From JBIOJB01 sp044450465 (lineage in GTDB: Bacteria > Chloroflexota > Dormibacteria > Dormibacterales > Dormibacteraceae), in NCBI GenBank assembly GCA_044450465.1, contig JBIOJB010000018.1:1-37293 (forward strand): a DNA stretch of 37,293 bases, given 5' to 3'. The position numbers were made by a program, and so were the translations under genes. Below the pieces are notes generated by a model. That model searched no databases. It had not been told where the DNA came from and worked only from the letters and a program-made list of their open reading frames with translations. Shown piece by piece: positions 16,491 through 24,823 of this stretch (position 1 is the stretch's first letter; each line of letters begins with the position of its first letter).

Positions 16491-17963
16491 ATGGCGATCA
16501 CGAAGAAGCAGGCCGCCGAGCTTGCCTCCAGGACTTTCGAATACGCACCCGCTCCTGAGTCCGTCGATCACATCCGGCTCCAGCCGCGGTACGGACTCTT
16601 CATCGGAGGTCGTATGGTCGAGCCGCACAGCAGGAAGCGGTTTCCGACCATCAACCCCGCCACCGAGAAGAAGCTGGCGGACGTGTCGATGGCGGACGAG
16701 GTGGACGTCGACAAGGCCGTCAAAGCCGCCGCGAAGGCCTTCGACGCGTGGTCGAGGCTGGCTCCCGCGAGCCGGGCCCGCTACCTGTTCCGAATCTCAC
16801 GGCTGATACAGGAGAGGGCTCGCGAGCTGGCGGTCGTGGAGACGATGGACGGCGGTAAGCCGATCAAGGAGTCGCGCGACGTCGACGTGCCGCTCAGCGC
16901 CGCCCACTTCTTCTATTACGCGGGCTGGGCGGACAAGCTCGAATGGGCGTTCCCGAACCGCCGCCCACGACCGTTGGGCGTCGCCGGCCAGGTCATCCCG
17001 TGGAACTTCCCTCTCCTGATGCTGGCGTGGAAGATCGCTCCCGCGCTCGCGGCCGGAAACACCGTCGTGCTCAAGCCGGCTGAGACCACGCCGCTCACGG
17101 CCATGCTGTTCGCTGAGATCTGCATGCAGGCGGAGCTGCCGCCCGGCGTCGTCAACATCGTGACCGGCGCCGGCGACACCGGGGCACGAGTGGTCGCGCA
17201 CCCGGGCGTGAGCAAGGTCGCGTTCACCGGCTCGACCGAGGTGGGCAAGCTGATCCAGCGGGCCCTGGCAGGCAGCGGGAAGCGATTGACACTTGAGCTG
17301 GGTGGCAAGGCGGCGAACATCGTGTTCGACGATGCGCCGCTTGACCAGGCCGTCGAAGGCATCGTCAACGGCATCTACTTCAACCAAGGTCACGTCTGCT
17401 GCGCCGGCAGCCGCCTGCTCGTGCAGGAATCGATCTCGGAGCCCTTGCTCGAGAAGCTGAAGCGAAGGCTGTCGACTCTGCGTCTCGGCGACCCCCTGGA
17501 CAAGAACACCGACATCGGCGCCATCAACTCTCGGGCGCAGCTGGAGAAGATCCAAGGCCTGGTTGCGTCCGGAATCGAGGAGGGCGCGGAGCTCTACCAG
17601 CCCGAGTGCCGGATCCCGGAGCGCGGCTTCTGGTTTCCGCCGACTCTCTTCACGAACGTCGCGCAGTCGCACCGCATCGCCCGGGAGGAGATCTTCGGGC
17701 CAGTCCTCTCGGTCCTCACGTTTCGGACGCCTGCAGAAGCGGTGGAGAAGGCGAACAACACGCCGTACGGGCTGTCCGCGGGCGTGTGGACGGACAAGGG
17801 GTCGCGCATCCTTTGGATGGCCGAACGGATGCGGGCGGGCGTCGTCTGGGCCAACACCTTCAACCGTTTCGACCCGACCTCGCCTTTCGGCGGCTACAAG
17901 GAATCCGGCTTCGGGCGCGAGGGCGGAGTGCACGGGCTCCTGCCCTACCTGGAGCTGACCTGA
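16491..17963 (+). CDS. NAD(P)-dependent aldehyde dehydrogenase
   Basis: The 490-residue enzyme is intact. It has the cofactor motif FTGSTEVGK, general-base Glu269 in LELGGKAAN, catalytic Cys303 in FNQGHVCCAGSR, and EEIFGPVLSV and NPYGLS-like (NNTPYGLSAG) motifs. Its position after deoC suggests oxidation of the acetaldehyde released by DeoC to acetate, giving NADH. The C-terminus ends at HGLLPYLELT, about ten residues short of the usual tail strand (YTEVKTV). The stop overlaps the next gene by one base (TGATG). Confidence 0.94.
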   Translation: MAITKKQAAELASRTFEYAPAPESVDHIRLQPRYGLFIGGRMVEPHSRKRFPTINPATEKKLADVSMADEVDVDKAVKAAAKAFDAWSRLAPASRARYLFRISRLIQERARELAVVETMDGGKPIKESRDVDVPLSAAHFFYYAGWADKLEWAFPNRRPRPLGVAGQVIPWNFPLLMLAWKIAPALAAGNTVVLKPAETTPLTAMLFAEICMQAELPPGVVNIVTGAGDTGARVVAHPGVSKVAFTGSTEVGKLIQRALAGSGKRLTLELGGKAANIVFDDAPLDQAVEGIVNGIYFNQGHVCCAGSRLLVQESISEPLLEKLKRRLSTLRLGDPLDKNTDIGAINSRAQLEKIQGLVASGIEEGAELYQPECRIPERGFWFPPTLFTNVAQSHRIAREEIFGPVLSVLTFRTPAEAVEKANNTPYGLSAGVWTDKGSRILWMAERMRAGVVWANTFNRFDPTSPFGGYKESGFGREGGVHGLLPYLELT

Positions 17964-18799
17964 TGCCAGGCCGTGACGGCGCAGCCGGCCGCCTGCAGGT
18001 CCGCAAGACCTACAAGCTCTTCGTGAACGGCGAGTTCGTGCGCTCGGAATCCGGCCGGGCGTACCGGCCCTTAGGGGAGGTCAACATCCCGCGCGGCTCG
18101 CGGAAGGACCTGCGCGACGCCGTGCGCGCCGCCCGCGCCGCCTTCGCCGGATGGTCCGCGCGAACCGCGATGAACCGCGGCCAGATTCTCTACCGCGCGG
18201 CGGAGATGCTCGACGGGCGGAGCGCGCAGTTCGTCCAGCTGCTGGGAGGCGGCAGCGCGGCCCGCCGCGAGCTCGAGCAGTCGGTCGAGGCGCTCGTCTG
18301 GTACGCAGGCTGGACGGACAAGCTGCAGCAGGTCACGGGGACGGTGAATCCCGTCTCCGGGCCTTACTTCAACTTCACCATCCCCGAGCCGACCGGCGTG
18401 GTCGGGATCGTCGCGCCCGAGGATCCGCCTTTGCTCGGCCTCGTGCGCCGCATCGCACCGGCGCTCTGCGGCGGCAACGTGGTGGTTGCGCTGGCGCCGG
18501 AGACCAATCCAGTTCCGGCTCTGACCCTGGCCGAGGTGATGGCCACGAGCGATTTCCCGGCCGGCACGGTCAACGTGCTGAGCGGCCTTCGAAAAGAGCT
18601 GCTGCCCTGGCTCGCCTCGCACATGGACGTCAACGCCGTCGACGTGGCCGGCTGCACAGCCGATGAGATGCGATCGATGGAATCACTTGCCGCGGACAAC
18701 GTCAAAAGAGTGGTCAAGAATCGCGCCGACGAGATGAGCCCCTACCTCATCACATCTTTCATGGAGATGAAGACCGTCTGGCATCCCATCGGCGTCTAG
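17963..18799 (+). CDS. Aldehyde dehydrogenase-like protein lacking the catalytic domain
   Basis: This 278-residue protein aligns with the N-terminal cofactor-binding half of aldehyde dehydrogenases (YKLFVNGEFVRSESGR; ALVWYAGWTDKLQQVTG; PTGVVGIVAPEDPPLLGLVRRIAPAL; FPAGTVNVLSG). After about residue 235 it jumps to a C-terminal tail (LITSFMEMKTVWHPIGV) like the tail strand of full-length enzymes (YTEVKTVWI). The catalytic cysteine, the ELGG glutamate and the EIFGP region are absent, and the ELGG-preceding GST motif is replaced. It therefore should not be active. It is coupled to the full-length enzyme and may be a structural or regulatory partner. A decayed gene is possible, but the frame is clean. 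Confidence 0.83.
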   Translation: MPGRDGAAGRLQVRKTYKLFVNGEFVRSESGRAYRPLGEVNIPRGSRKDLRDAVRAARAAFAGWSARTAMNRGQILYRAAEMLDGRSAQFVQLLGGGSAARRELEQSVEALVWYAGWTDKLQQVTGTVNPVSGPYFNFTIPEPTGVVGIVAPEDPPLLGLVRRIAPALCGGNVVVALAPETNPVPALTLAEVMATSDFPAGTVNVLSGLRKELLPWLASHMDVNAVDVAGCTADEMRSMESLAADNVKRVVKNRADEMSPYLITSFMEMKTVWHPIGV

Positions 18800-18802
18800 A
18801 AT
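18797..18802 (+). promoter_or_regulatory. Putative -10 box (TAGAAT) for hpt
   Basis: TAGAAT contains the stop codon of the preceding gene and ends 9 nt before the hpt ATG at 18812, consistent with a leaderless hpt transcript besides read-through from deoC. Confidence 0.42.
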
Positions 18803-18811
18803 CTAGAGTGA

Positions 18812-19444
18812 ATGGCAGAGGTCCTGGTGCCAAACGAATCGCGAGGCCCGGCCGACACTAAACCTGGACCGGTAGCCACGGAACCGGCCTCGAACCAGCA
18901 CGCGGCCTCTGGCATGGACCGGCCAGGCACCGGCAAGCCGATGATCTCCTCGGCCCGCATCGCGCGCAGGGTCAAGCAGCTCGGGAAAGAGATCTCCAGG
19001 ACGTACGCGGACATCGACACGCCGCTCGTCATGGTGGTGATCCTCAAAGGGGCGACAGTGTTCGCGTCGGACCTCCTGCGCAGCCTGAGCATTCCGGCTG
19101 AGCTCGAGTTCGTGCGAGCTTCGAGCTACCCCACCGGGACGTCGAGCAACGGCCGGTTGAAGCTCGCGCACATGGTGGACGGGCCCCTGGTCGGGCGCCA
19201 CGTCCTGCTGGTCGAGGACATCATCGACTCCGGCATCACGGTGAACGCCGTGGCCAAGCGCATCCATCGCCTCGGACCGGCCTCGCTTCGCATCGCGGCC
19301 CTTCTCGACCGCCCCGCGCGCAGGTCGATGAAGGTAGATATCGATTTCTGCGGCTTTGTGATCCCCGACCGTTTCGTGATCGGCTACGGGCTGGATTACG
19401 CCGGCCTCTACCGCGAGCTGCCGCACATCTACTCGCTGACCTAG
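18812..19444 (+). CDS. hpt: Hypoxanthine phosphoribosyltransferase
   Basis: The PRPP-binding loop LLVEDIIDSGITV and the flexible-loop serine-tyrosine pair (ASSYPTGTSS) identify a purine phosphoribosyltransferase of the hypoxanthine(-guanine) type. The C-terminal FVIPDRFVIGYGLDYAGLYRELPHI is the classic Hpt ending. It converts hypoxanthine or guanine plus PRPP to IMP or GMP, recapturing the base formed after adenosine deamination and phosphorolysis. The first 34 residues are a proline/alanine-rich extension absent from typical enzymes of about 180 residues. An internal ATG at 18914 would give the standard length, but the -10-like box favours ATG 18812. Confidence 0.95.
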   Translation: MAEVLVPNESRGPADTKPGPVATEPASNQHAASGMDRPGTGKPMISSARIARRVKQLGKEISRTYADIDTPLVMVVILKGATVFASDLLRSLSIPAELEFVRASSYPTGTSSNGRLKLAHMVDGPLVGRHVLLVEDIIDSGITVNAVAKRIHRLGPASLRIAALLDRPARRSMKVDIDFCGFVIPDRFVIGYGLDYAGLYRELPHIYSLT

Positions 19445-19488
19445 CGGACTGTGGTGGCCGGACGAGGACCAGGGCGAAGTCCCGAAGG

Positions 19489-19605
19489 CCGGCGTCCCTG
19501 ACGGCCGGTGCGAAGGCGCGGGTGGCGCAACGACGATCCCATCGTCTGATGGGTGAGGAGGCGCGCCGGGTCCCGCAACGCACGCATCGGAGCCCGCGGG
19601 GCTCC
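19489..19605 (+). other. Hairpin-rich region upstream of add
   Basis: The 222-base gap between hpt and add has no convincing ORF but several perfect or near-perfect hairpins: 19489-19508 (8 bp with one bulge), the mutually exclusive pair 19532-19546 and 19538-19553 (6 bp each), and 19589-19605 (7 bp, GCG loop). No T-tract follows any of them. It could be a structured leader or a small RNA; I cannot assign a known family. Confidence 0.35.
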
Positions 19606-19666
19606 CGGCCGTCTGGGGCGGCGGATGGTCCTCGGCTGGCCGCTACGGTCCGCTGAGGCGGGCGCG

Positions 19667-20608
19667 ATGGACCCGGAGGTCCGGGCCTCGCCCTACTTTT
19701 CGTGGAAGAAGGCAGAGCTCCACTGCCACCTCGACGGCGCGGTTCGACCGGCGACGGCTGAAGCGCTCGCCGACCAGCTGGGGCTCGATCTGCCTCGGCC
19801 CCTACGCATGGTCGCGCCGGCCGACTGCCCGAGCCAGGCCGCCTACATTGGATACTTCGACGACGCGATCGCGGTCATGCAGACGGAGGCCGCGCTCGAG
19901 CGCATCACCTATGAGCTGTGCGCCGATTCGGCTGCGGACAACATCGACTACCTCGAGGTGCGCTGGGCCCCGCGGCTGCACCTCCGCGACGGCTTGACGG
20001 TCCAGCAGGTGATCGAGGCTGTGCTGCGCGGGCTGAAGGCCGGGCCGATCACGGCGGTGGCCATCGTGTGCGCGATGCGCAACCACTCGCCGGAGGAGAA
20101 CGTCGACCTGGCGCGCGAGGCCGGGCGGTTTGCCGGAGAGGGCGTGGTCGGGTTCGATCTCGCGGGCGACGAGGTTCGGTACCCGGCGGCGGTGCAACGG
20201 CCCGCATTCGAGGCGGCGCGATCGGCGGGCCTGAGGCTCACCTGCCACGCGGGCGAGGCGGGCGAACCATCAAACGTCGAGGAGGCGCTCTCGCTCGGCG
20301 TCGAGCGGATCGCGCACGGCGTGATCGGCGCCCGTGAGCCGCGCATCGTGGATCGCATCAGGAGCGAAGGTGTGGTGCTGGACCTGTGCCCCACCGCGAA
20401 CTGGAAGTGCAAGGCGGTGCCCACCCTCGCGGACCACCCGCTGCCGAACCTGGTGCGCTCGGGCGTCCGCTGCACCATCAGCACCGACTCGCGCACCGTC
20501 GCGGACACGACGCTGAGCAGGGAGTTCGAGCTCGCGGCCGGCATGGGCCTGACGGACGACGAGCTGCAGCGGTGCAACGAGACTGCATACGCCGCGCGCT
20601 TTGGCTAG
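19667..20608 (+). CDS. add: Adenosine deaminase
   Basis: The 313-residue product begins at ATG 19667. It has the metal-binding HCHLDG motif (His19, His21), the substrate/metal region LTCHAGEAGEP, RIAHGV with a catalytic histidine, LCPTAN and the metal aspartate in ISTDSR. It deaminates (deoxy)adenosine to (deoxy)inosine. Animal and E. coli enzymes have TDDP at the last motif; here it is TDSR, similar to the TDNR variant I recall from actinobacterial enzymes, so the residue facing the purine may differ. Longer in-frame starts (19553, 19625) run through the structured gap and lack support. Confidence 0.93.
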   Translation: MDPEVRASPYFSWKKAELHCHLDGAVRPATAEALADQLGLDLPRPLRMVAPADCPSQAAYIGYFDDAIAVMQTEAALERITYELCADSAADNIDYLEVRWAPRLHLRDGLTVQQVIEAVLRGLKAGPITAVAIVCAMRNHSPEENVDLAREAGRFAGEGVVGFDLAGDEVRYPAAVQRPAFEAARSAGLRLTCHAGEAGEPSNVEEALSLGVERIAHGVIGAREPRIVDRIRSEGVVLDLCPTANWKCKAVPTLADHPLPNLVRSGVRCTISTDSRTVADTTLSREFELAAGMGLTDDELQRCNETAYAARFG

Positions 20609-20639
20609 CGAGCCGCGCGCGAGGAGAGGGGGGTTCCGT

Positions 20640-20659
20640 GGGGGGATCCAGATCCCCCC
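20640..20659. terminator. Symmetrical hairpin between convergent add and upp
   Basis: A 20-base near-perfect inverted repeat (GGGGGGATC, CA, GATCCCCCC) lies in the 56-base gap between the add stop and the upp stop. Innermost bases must open, leaving a stem of 7-8 bp. There is no T-tract on either side, so it may terminate weakly or stabilise both 3' ends. Confidence 0.55.
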
Positions 20660-20664
20660 GCCCG

Positions 20665-21285
20665 TTATCCCGTGCCGAATAGGCGATCGCCGAAGTCGCC
20701 CAGGCCCGGGACGATGTAAGAGCGGTCGTTGAGCCCCTCGTCCAGAGCAGCAGTGAAGATCCGGATCTCGGGGTGGCGCTGCTCGACGACTCGCACGCCT
20801 TCGGGGGCCGCCAGCACGCAGACCATCCTCGGGTTCGCCCCGCCGGCCTCTTTGATCAGGTCCAGCGCCTGCGCGGCGGAACCGCCCGTGGCGAGCATCG
20901 GGTCGAGGAGCAGCGGCACCTTCCCCTCGAGCTTCGGCAGCTTTTTGTAGTAGATGTGCGCGACCGCGGTGTGCTCGTCTCTCTCCAGCCCTATGTAGCC
21001 GACGCTGATCCTGGGCAGCAGCTCGAGGGCCGGGCCAAGGATTCCCAGGCCAGCGCGCAGCACCGGGATGGCGACCACCTCCTGCGCCACGAGCGTGCCG
21101 GCCGCGCGCCTGAGCGGGGTCTCGACGGGCGCGTCCCGCACAGGAAGATCGGCCGTCGCCTCGTACAGCAGGAGCGTGATGATCTTGTTCGCGAGAGTCC
21201 GAAACTCGTCCGGCTGGGTCGCCTTGTCGCGCAGCCCACGCAGGCTGTCGGCGACGACCGGATGCCTACTGACGCTAATCGGCAA
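20665..21285 (-). CDS. upp: Uracil phosphoribosyltransferase
   Basis: The TTG start at 21285 (LPISVSRHPVVADSLRGLRD) gives 206 residues, matching the family's 208-209. The PRPP loop LLLDPMLATGGSAAQAL, the RAGLGILGP region and the C-terminal GLNDRSYIVPGLGDFGDRLFGT are diagnostic. It makes UMP from uracil and PRPP, recapturing uracil released by the neighbouring phosphorylases. The start lies inside the end of udp, an 11-base overlap, so the two are coupled. No ATG or GTG is available at a sensible position, which is why the TTG was chosen. Confidence 0.94.
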   Translation of the reverse strand: MPISVSRHPVVADSLRGLRDKATQPDEFRTLANKIITLLLYEATADLPVRDAPVETPLRRAAGTLVAQEVVAIPVLRAGLGILGPALELLPRISVGYIGLERDEHTAVAHIYYKKLPKLEGKVPLLLDPMLATGGSAAQALDLIKEAGGANPRMVCVLAAPEGVRVVEQRHPEIRIFTAALDEGLNDRSYIVPGLGDFGDRLFGTG

Positions 21286-22039
21286 CGGCGTCGCCCTCGA
21301 TGAGGAGGCGGATGGCGTCGACGGCGACCTTGAGCATTCGGTCCATGTACTTCGGGTCGAGGTGATGGATCTCGCCGGCGCCCAGCTCGTCGACGCACAG
21401 GTTGATCGTGCCGGCGCGCATCTTGCGCAGGCGCGAGACCACGAACAGGGTGGACGTTTCCATGTCGTTGCTGAGCACGCCCGCCCGGGACCACATCTCG
21501 AGCTCGTCCCGCAGATGGGGCCGCGGCATCTGGTCCGGCAGCAGATCGGAGTAGAGGGCGTCGACAGAACGGATGATTCCGACGTGATAGGGGGCGCCCG
21601 ACGCTTTCGCCGCCTGCACCAGCGCTTCCACGACATGGAGCGAGGCCACGGCCGGGAACTCGGGCGGCACGTACCCGTTCGGCGTGCCTTCGCTGCGCAC
21701 GGCGCCGTGGGCGATCACGAGGTCGCCCATCTTGATCTCCGGCTGGGCCGCCCCACACGTCCCGACCCGCAGCAGCGTGTGCACGCCGAGCTCGTGCAGC
21801 TCTTCGATGCCAATCGCCACCGATGGCCCGCCCATCCCGGTCGACATGGCTGAGACCTTCACCCCACCAACCGTCCCGGTGAAAGTCCTGTACTCGCGGC
21901 TGAACGCCACCTCTTTGGCATCGTCGAGGTACCTGGCGATCATCGGCGTGCGGCCAGGGTCGCCTGGCACCAGCACGTAGTCGCCGACCTCGCCTTTGGC
22001 CAGCCCGATGTGGTACTTCTTGTCGCCGCTCCCCGCCAC
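21275..22039 (-). CDS. udp: Uridine phosphorylase-type nucleoside phosphorylase
   Basis: The 254-residue protein matches Udp: YHIGLAKGEVGDYVLVPGDPGR (phosphate site), STGMGGPSVAIGIEEL, LRVGTCGAAQP, EFPAVASL and the sugar-binding Met-Glu in SNDMETSTL. It splits uridine to uracil and ribose-1-phosphate. The same superfamily includes purine nucleoside phosphorylases; features such as EFPAVA favour uridine. The GTG start has a TAGACT box 9 nt upstream, giving it a possible promoter separate from deoA. It overlaps upp downstream. Confidence 0.9.
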   Translation of the reverse strand: MAGSGDKKYHIGLAKGEVGDYVLVPGDPGRTPMIARYLDDAKEVAFSREYRTFTGTVGGVKVSAMSTGMGGPSVAIGIEELHELGVHTLLRVGTCGAAQPEIKMGDLVIAHGAVRSEGTPNGYVPPEFPAVASLHVVEALVQAAKASGAPYHVGIIRSVDALYSDLLPDQMPRPHLRDELEMWSRAGVLSNDMETSTLFVVSRLRKMRAGTINLCVDELGAGEIHHLDPKYMDRMLKVAVDAIRLLIEGDAVAD

Positions 22040-22048
22040 TGGTTGCGA

Positions 22049-22054
22049 AGTCTA
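22049..22054 (-). promoter_or_regulatory. Putative -10 box (TAGACT) for udp-upp, leaderless type
   Basis: On the minus strand TAGACT ends 9 nt before GTG 22039, in the 36-base gap between deoA and udp. Confidence 0.38.
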
Positions 22055-22075
22055 GTGGCCCCCCGCGCTCCGGGG

Positions 22076-23395
<1,320 letters not shown>

Positions 23396-23503
23396 CGGGT
23401 GCGTTCCACGAGTCGAGCCGAGCGCATTCCAGACAATCGTTCCACATCGCCGGCGAGCGCGGCGGGGGGGCCTTGAAACATTAAGGGAAGCCTCTATTTC
23501 GAG

Positions 23504-23512
23504 TGATACAAT
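23504..23512 (+). promoter_or_regulatory. Extended -10 promoter (TGATACAAT) of the nucleoside transporter operon
   Basis: TGATACAAT matches the extended -10 pattern TGnTAnnAT. No good -35 box lies 17 nt upstream, which an extended -10 does not need. The transcription start would be near 23519, leaving a leader of about 157 nt before the lipoprotein gene. Confidence 0.5.
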
Positions 23513-23591
23513 CTCGCGCTAGCCGGGGGGTGTCAGGGCAACGCGACCGGGCGCCTCACCGCATGTCGTTGGAATGGCCTTCTGAGTAGGG

Positions 23592-23645
23592 CCTGTCGCC
23601 GGCGCACTCTCGCCCCGAGAGCGATCTCGGGAAGAAGGCGGCAGG
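23592..23645 (+). other. Structured RNA leader upstream of the BMP lipoprotein gene
   Basis: A 9-bp outer stem (23592-23600 with 23637-23645, one G-U) encloses a perfect 7-bp hairpin with a GCGA tetraloop (23614-23620 and 23625-23631). Joining strands are 13 and 5 nt (AAGAA). A competing hairpin, CTCTCG-CCC-CGAGAG at 23607-23621, overlaps the inner one. A further 6-bp stem around GGCCTT/AGGGCC just upstream competes with the outer stem. The ribosome-binding site (AAGGGGG, 23661-23667) lies 15 nt beyond. I do not recognise a known riboswitch class. Confidence 0.45.
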
Positions 23646-23675
23646 GGAAGCGCGCACATCAAGGGGGCTCGTCGT

Positions 23676-24755
23676 ATGAGGATTAGTCACGTTCGGATCC
23701 TGGCCACTGTGGCCGCACTGATGCTACTGGCAGCCTGTGGGAGCAGCTCCGCTGGAGCACCCGCCAAGGTCTTCAAGATCGGGCTGGTCACAGACATCGG
23801 CGGCCTCAACGACAAGAGCTTCAACCACCTCGCCGCCCTCGGTGAGGCAAAGGCGTCTTCGACCGGCGCCATCTGTCAGACCCTTACGTGCGCAGGGTCC
23901 AACGTTCAGGGCGACGTGGTCGAGTCCAAGACCGGCGACGACTACGTCGTGAACCTGACCAACTTCGCCTCGAAGGGCTACGACCTCGTGATCGGAGTCG
24001 GATTCTTGATGGCCCAGGCGGTGGGCACGGTCTCCGGCCAGTTCCCCAACGTCAACTTCGCGATCATCGACGCCGCGGGCACTGACGCCAACGGCAACGA
24101 CCTGCATCATTCAAACGTCCTGTCGCTCCTTTTCCGGGAGCAGGACGCAGGAGCCATGGTGGGAGTCATCGCGGGCATGCTTGAGAAGGACGGCAAAGCG
24201 CCAGCCAACACAGGGGTGATCAGCGCCGTGGGTGGCGTCAGCATTCCGCCGGTCAACCACTACATCGCCGGCTACAAGTGGGCCGCGGCGATGGAGGACC
24301 CGGGCATCAAGGTGCTGGTCGGCTACTCCAACGACTTCGCCGACCCCGCCAAGTGCAAGACGGTGGCGAACGCGCAGATCGCCCAGAAGTCCGAGATCCT
24401 CTTCCAGGTCGCCGGAGGCTGCGGCCTCGGTGTGCTGCAGGCAGCCGGCCAGGCGAAGGTTTACAGCGTCGGCGTTGACGCCGACCAGAAGGACGCCGAC
24501 CCGTCGGTCATCGCCAGCGCCCTGAAGAAGGTGGACGTCGCCACCTTCACAGCTATCCAGGACGTGGTACAGGGTAAGTTCGCCTCGCAGTGGACTGCCA
24601 ACAGTGGAGTACTGACCTTCGACATCGCGAACGACGGTGCCGGTTATGCGCTCGACAACCTCACGCTGCCGGCTGACATCACGGCTGAGTTGGCCAAGGT
24701 GCAGGGTGAGATCAAGGCGGGCACGCTGACCCCGCCGTCCGACATTCCGGCGTAA
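23676..24755 (+). CDS. BMP-family nucleoside-binding lipoprotein
   Basis: The 359-residue product has a lipoprotein signal peptide with lipobox LLAAC (Cys21) and the BMP/PnrA-like opening KIGLVTDIGGLNDKSFN, whose aspartate and asparagine bind the nucleoside in characterised members. The two-lobed periplasmic-binding fold continues with LVIGVGFLMAQAVG and VYSVGVDADQKDADP. It is the membrane-anchored receptor of an ABC importer, most likely for purine and/or pyrimidine nucleosides given the salvage genes on both sides. The ATG has a good AAGGGGG site and a long structured leader. Confidence 0.94.
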   Translation: MRISHVRILATVAALMLLAACGSSSAGAPAKVFKIGLVTDIGGLNDKSFNHLAALGEAKASSTGAICQTLTCAGSNVQGDVVESKTGDDYVVNLTNFASKGYDLVIGVGFLMAQAVGTVSGQFPNVNFAIIDAAGTDANGNDLHHSNVLSLLFREQDAGAMVGVIAGMLEKDGKAPANTGVISAVGGVSIPPVNHYIAGYKWAAAMEDPGIKVLVGYSNDFADPAKCKTVANAQIAQKSEILFQVAGGCGLGVLQAAGQAKVYSVGVDADQKDADPSVIASALKKVDVATFTAIQDVVQGKFASQWTANSGVLTFDIANDGAGYALDNLTLPADITAELAKVQGEIKAGTLTPPSDIPA

Positions 24756-24766
24756 GGATTCACAGC

Positions 24767-24792
24767 GGGGCGGGCAGCGTGATGCCCGCCCC
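24767..24792 (+). terminator. GC-rich hairpin between receptor and permease genes
   Basis: GGGGCGGGC (24767-24775) pairs perfectly with GCCCGCCCC (24784-24792) around an 8-base loop. No T-tract follows, so it is more likely a partial terminator or an mRNA-stabilising 3' end that keeps the receptor more abundant than the permeases. Confidence 0.6.
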
Positions 24793-24823
24793 TGCCACAT
24801 CTTGCTGATAGTGCGATAGAAGC

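Noticed and set aside
21286..21636. N-terminal extension of uracil phosphoribosyltransferase
   Set aside because: The extension is another frame of udp. The TTG at 21285 gives the usual length for the family.
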